Source: Spinellus fusiger (Eukaryota; Mucoromycota; Mucoromycetes; Mucorales; Phycomycetaceae). From it: 64,000 bases of DNA. The position numbers were made by a program, and so were the translations under genes. Shown in pieces: positions 60,796-64,000 of the stretch; the stretch's first letter is position 1, and each line of letters starts with the position of its first letter. The stretch spans positions 1-64,000 of the forward strand of contig JALLLS010000091.1 of NCBI GenBank assembly GCA_025094145.1, read 5' to 3'. The notes below the pieces were generated by a model that did not search any database, had not been told where the DNA came from, and saw nothing but the letters and a program-made list of their open reading frames with translations.

Positions 60796-61841
60796 TCTAT
60801 CTGCATACAATGAATGTGGACAACATAGATTCACCACCAGTTCCTTGTATCTCATCCGCTTCTCTCTCCTTTGTTACTGCTCTCTGCTGGTGTCTTCTCC
60901 ACAGCAGGTGTAGACTGAAAATATTTCCTTCAATCTCTCATCAGGTTCTATTCTTTTTCCATCTTTTATTTCTTCTGTTTTTGTGCTTCCCTACTTCTGG
61001 TTCATTTGATGAGATACCATTTATAGTTATATTTGTATTACTTGTCAATATTCCACTCATACTCTAATTCTCAGAAAGAGAATCCAGAATAGTCACTATT
61101 GAACAGTAAGCAGCGAATCGTCGCCACTGAACAATGAACAGCCACCACAACAATGAAGAATGAAGAATGAAGAATGAAGAATGAAGAATGCAGAATGAGC
61201 AGTGAATGGACACTTGTACCATAGTACACCACCCACACGCCCACCCTTCTCTCCTGCTATCAAGAAAAAGAAAAAAGAAAAAAAGAAAAAAGAAAAAAGG
61301 AAAAAAGAGTAGAAAAAAGAGTAGAAAAAAGAGTAGAAATAACCAGGCCTGAGTTATGAGGACAACTGAAAAAGGTCTCCACCGCACGACCAAAAGATAA
61401 CAGTATCTAGAAAGAGAAGAAGAGAGTAGGTGTGACTGTCTATCCTCTGCTTCATTTGTGCGGTGATGAGCCTTGCACAACTGCATCTTCCCAAACAACA
61501 CAAAAGGGTCAACGCGCACACCTCATTTGGTAACTAGGCAGGCTGTTCTTCCCTTGGCTCTATTTATTTATTTATTTCTTTTTTTGTCCATTTCCTTCAC
61601 TGGCCCTACTTGACAAATACAGCCTTATCCGCTCTTTTTTTTTCTTTTTTCCCTCTTTCTTTCTTTCTCTCTTTCTTTTTTTTTCTTTCTTCCCCTTGTG
61701 ACCTTGGGCCTACTGTTGTCGTCACTCGAGCAAGGACACCTTATCTTCCTCAGTGCCACACTCCATACACACTCCACCACCTCATCTCTTCTCATTGGTC
61801 AGTTGAGTGGTGTTCATTATTAGGCTTCCAAGATCAATGCA
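60796..61841. other. Intergenic, upstream region of the kinase gene
   Basis: Contains a (GAATGAA)n repeat at ~61146-61196, AAAAAGA-type A-rich repeats at ~61260-61340 and long T/C tracts at ~61635-61695. An inverted CCAAT (ATTGG, 61794-61798) lies ~45 bp before the kinase start codon. Pyrimidine-rich sequence just upstream fits a promoter or 5' UTR. Confidence 0.45.
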
Positions 61842-64000
61842 ATGAATTCACCTAATAAGCCATCGGGACTCCATCGATCACTCTCCACTCATCTTCAGCG
61901 TCTTCATATTTCTACTTCCAACCACACACCCGATCTGTCTGAGAAGAAGCAAGGTAGGCAGCTCTCTCTCTCTTGAAGAGAAAGGGAGTGTTGTGGTCAT
62001 AAGCTTACACCGTACTACAGACAGCCCACACCCACTTGCACAAACACATACACTCACCACCAACACCAACACCAACACCTCCACCAACACCAACACCACT
62101 CCTATTACCACCACTCCTCCTCCTCTTCCCATGTCACCCTCCCTCAACAAAGAGTCTTCTGGCTCATTCCTAGCGAGAACCCTCTCCACCAAACGCAATC
62201 GGTCTGGCTCCAACAGTGGACGCACTCGTCATTCACCTCCACTTCCACCTTCCTCCAGCTCACCTCTTCTCAAACCCACCACCACCAACACCACCACCAC
62301 CAACACCACCAACACCACCATCAACACCACCATCAACACCATCAACACTGTCCCACAAATCAGCAGTTCCTCCCAACCCAAACGCACCAGCAACAGAAGC
62401 GACGAATCCACTCCTCAGGCCCTGTCTTCACCTCCCAAAGAGCTGCTCAGTAGTTCCATGGGCAAATCAAGAGACCGCAATACCTTGAAAGAGGTGTTTG
62501 AAAAGGTCGTCGGTAGTCTTAACGGTAATCCACATGGGTTTCTCTCTCTCTCTCCATGGCTGTGTGCACTGGACTCACTCCTTCTTATGATAGATCTCAT
62601 CAATAAGGACAGCAGCTCCAAGCAGCAAGAAAAGGAGATGGAGATATCAGGTCCTTACAATACAAAACATGTCACTCATGTAGGATTTGATGCTACCACG
62701 GGTGAATTCACGGGGTTGCCTGGTGAATGGCAGATCCTCTTGAAGCACAGTGGCATTTCAAAGACCGAGCAGTATCAGAATCCACAGGTAAAGTGTCCAT
62801 TCTCCCTCTCTCTCCCTCTCTCTTATTCTTATTCTCTCCTTGTTCATCTGTATAATCTACTATGGCCTCATCCGCACACTCTAGGCTGTGTTGGATGCAA
62901 TTGGATTCTACCAAGAGACAAGAGACCACGATGATCTGGTGTATCACAAGATGGAAAAGGCCCATGCTCAGAGTGATAAGTCATCTCCACCACAACCCAC
63001 GTCACTGCTCCAGGACACTCTCTTGGCAGGATCTGATCTGTTAGCCCACCCACAGAATGACTACCAGCATCCGCCAGTGTTCTCTGCCCTAGGTAAGTTG
63101 ACTCTTCTCCTTCTCAGTGATCCGTGGGACTCAGTGTTGTTAGGTGAGCCCACACCAGAGTATTCTGTCTATCCAAAGCCATCACTCAAAGGCATTATGG
63201 TAACCTATGCGCCCTGTTCTCTCTTTCATGTGGGCAGAACCACCAAAGACTTATTCTTCTCTCTTTAGCACTCACAGTCAGCCCGCATCCCCACCCACAG
63301 TAAGTCCTCATGGGCTCAGCTCTTTCTGTCTTTATTAAGTTCTACCTACTCACCTACTCACTCCCCATTCTTCATCTAAACCCATAAAGACGCCGAGCGT
63401 CAAGACTTGAATTCAAAATTCAATGAGCGGTTCTATGCTGAGCTGGGCATTGAGCCCCCTCGTCCTGGCCCCAGTGTGGCTGCCAGCACAGGCGCCCCCA
63501 CCAGCCAGCCTGCCAGAGACTACGACATCCAGCGCAAACTCAGCAGCAAACACCGTGAAAAGAAGCAGGACAAGGCCCCCACCACGCTCACTGCCTCTCC
63601 AGGCACCGTCAAACAGCGGGTGCCAAGAGAGCCACGCACAGCCATGCGGGATTCCCAGGTGATTGCCAAACTCCAGACCATCTGCAAGGTCACCAACCCA
63701 CGCCGAATGTACATGGGAATGAAGAAGATTGGTCAAGGCGCTTCAGGAGGCGTCTACACTGCCTACGCACAGGGCAGCAGTCGACCTGTGGCGATCAAGC
63801 AGATGAACCTTGAGCAGCAGCCCAAGAAGGAGCTGATCATCAATGAGATTCTTGTCATGAAGGACTCCCACCACGACAATATTGTCAACTACATTGATTC
63901 CTACTTGTGGGAGGGTGATTTGTGGGTGATTATGGAGTACATGGAAGGCGGCTCTCTCACCGATGTTGTGACTTGCAATATGATGATGGAGGGACAGATT
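61842..64000 (+). CDS. STE20/PAK-family Ser/Thr protein kinase (partial, runs off the right edge)
   Basis: Exons 61842-61953, 62021-62524, 62594-62787, 62885-63092, 63238-63299 and 63398 onward keep one frame for 561 codons to the window end. The small exon 63238-63299 is the least certain. The ATG opens [18 protein letters not shown]; the ATG 6 bp upstream is followed at once by a stop. Residues ~40-190 are low-complexity (Thr/Asn/Pro/Ser). The CRIB domain starts at ~223 ([20 protein letters not shown]) and binds Cdc42/Rac-GTP in this family. [16 protein letters not shown] marks the linker. The kinase domain starts ~465 with the glycine loop [12 protein letters not shown], the ATP-binding Lys in VAIKQM (~494) and a hinge at [11 protein letters not shown]. 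No PH domain is seen, which favours a Ste20/PAK1 type over Cla4. Such kinases act at the plasma membrane in polarity and MAPK signalling. Confidence 0.92.

Noticed and set aside
61993..62020. Kinase exon 2 starting at an ATG at 61993
   Set aside because: A CAG acceptor at 62020 joins exon 1 in frame, and the sequence before it reads as an intron.

Overview
The window looks like part of an AT-rich, transposon-laden genome of an early-diverging fungus, most likely Mucoromycota. This rests on three nuclear protein-coding genes with many very short introns (mostly 39-152 nt, one of 30 nt), on Tc1/mariner-type transposases that share a 'YLDLKPPEK' N-terminal motif I associate with Mucoromycota, and on Tc1, LINE and solo-LTR insertions that fill most of the gene-free DNA. 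No prokaryotic or organellar features were seen.

Host genes. On the left, two genes lie in tandem on the minus strand: a WDR24/Sea2-like WD40-RING protein (4004-7088, 14 exons, 726 codons) and the mRNA 3'-end processing factor Pcf11 (7920-11142, 7 exons, 880 codons), which carries a very long polyglutamine tract and a Met/Asn repeat region. Both gene models close in frame across all exons. At the right edge a STE20/PAK kinase (61842 to beyond 64000) shows its CRIB domain and the start of its kinase domain. Two smaller candidates are a 77-codon tail-anchored SNARE-tail-like protein (13794-14205) and an intact 231-aa orphan protein (30133-30828). A probable tRNA-Thr(AGU) sits at 44733-44804.

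Mobile DNA. 1-2695 is a decayed LINE. 50745-55990 is a young, slightly 5'-truncated LINE with a perfect 15-bp target duplication, overlapping ORF1/ORF2 and a single in-frame stop in ORF2. Three 184-185 bp solo LTRs (3452, 12226, 42573) each have a perfect 4-bp target duplication. A second LTR family occurs at 42305, 45966 and 49517. A tRNA-Ser-headed SINE-like unit lies at 44396-44727. Tc1/mariner elements A, B, C, D, E, F and G, a foldback MITE, and a long-TIR foldback element (H, 470-bp arms) occupy 15.6-38.4 kb, and more decayed transposase remnants lie around 34.5, 40, 41.3 and 57.7 kb.

Most unusual structures. (1) A ~5.3-kb inverted duplication (arms 15859-18480 and 20065-22722) is centred exactly on the end of a Tc1 element, and another Tc1 element (C) has inserted at the exact central TA; the outer breakpoints fall inside copies of a further repeat. 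(2) 43010-43458 holds a nested set of inverted repeats enclosing about nine small hairpins built on CTACC-TTAT-GGTAG, with compensating stem changes. It is not explained by any recognised element and is the best candidate here for an undescribed structured element. (3) There is a perfect 46-bp palindrome at 44898-44943.
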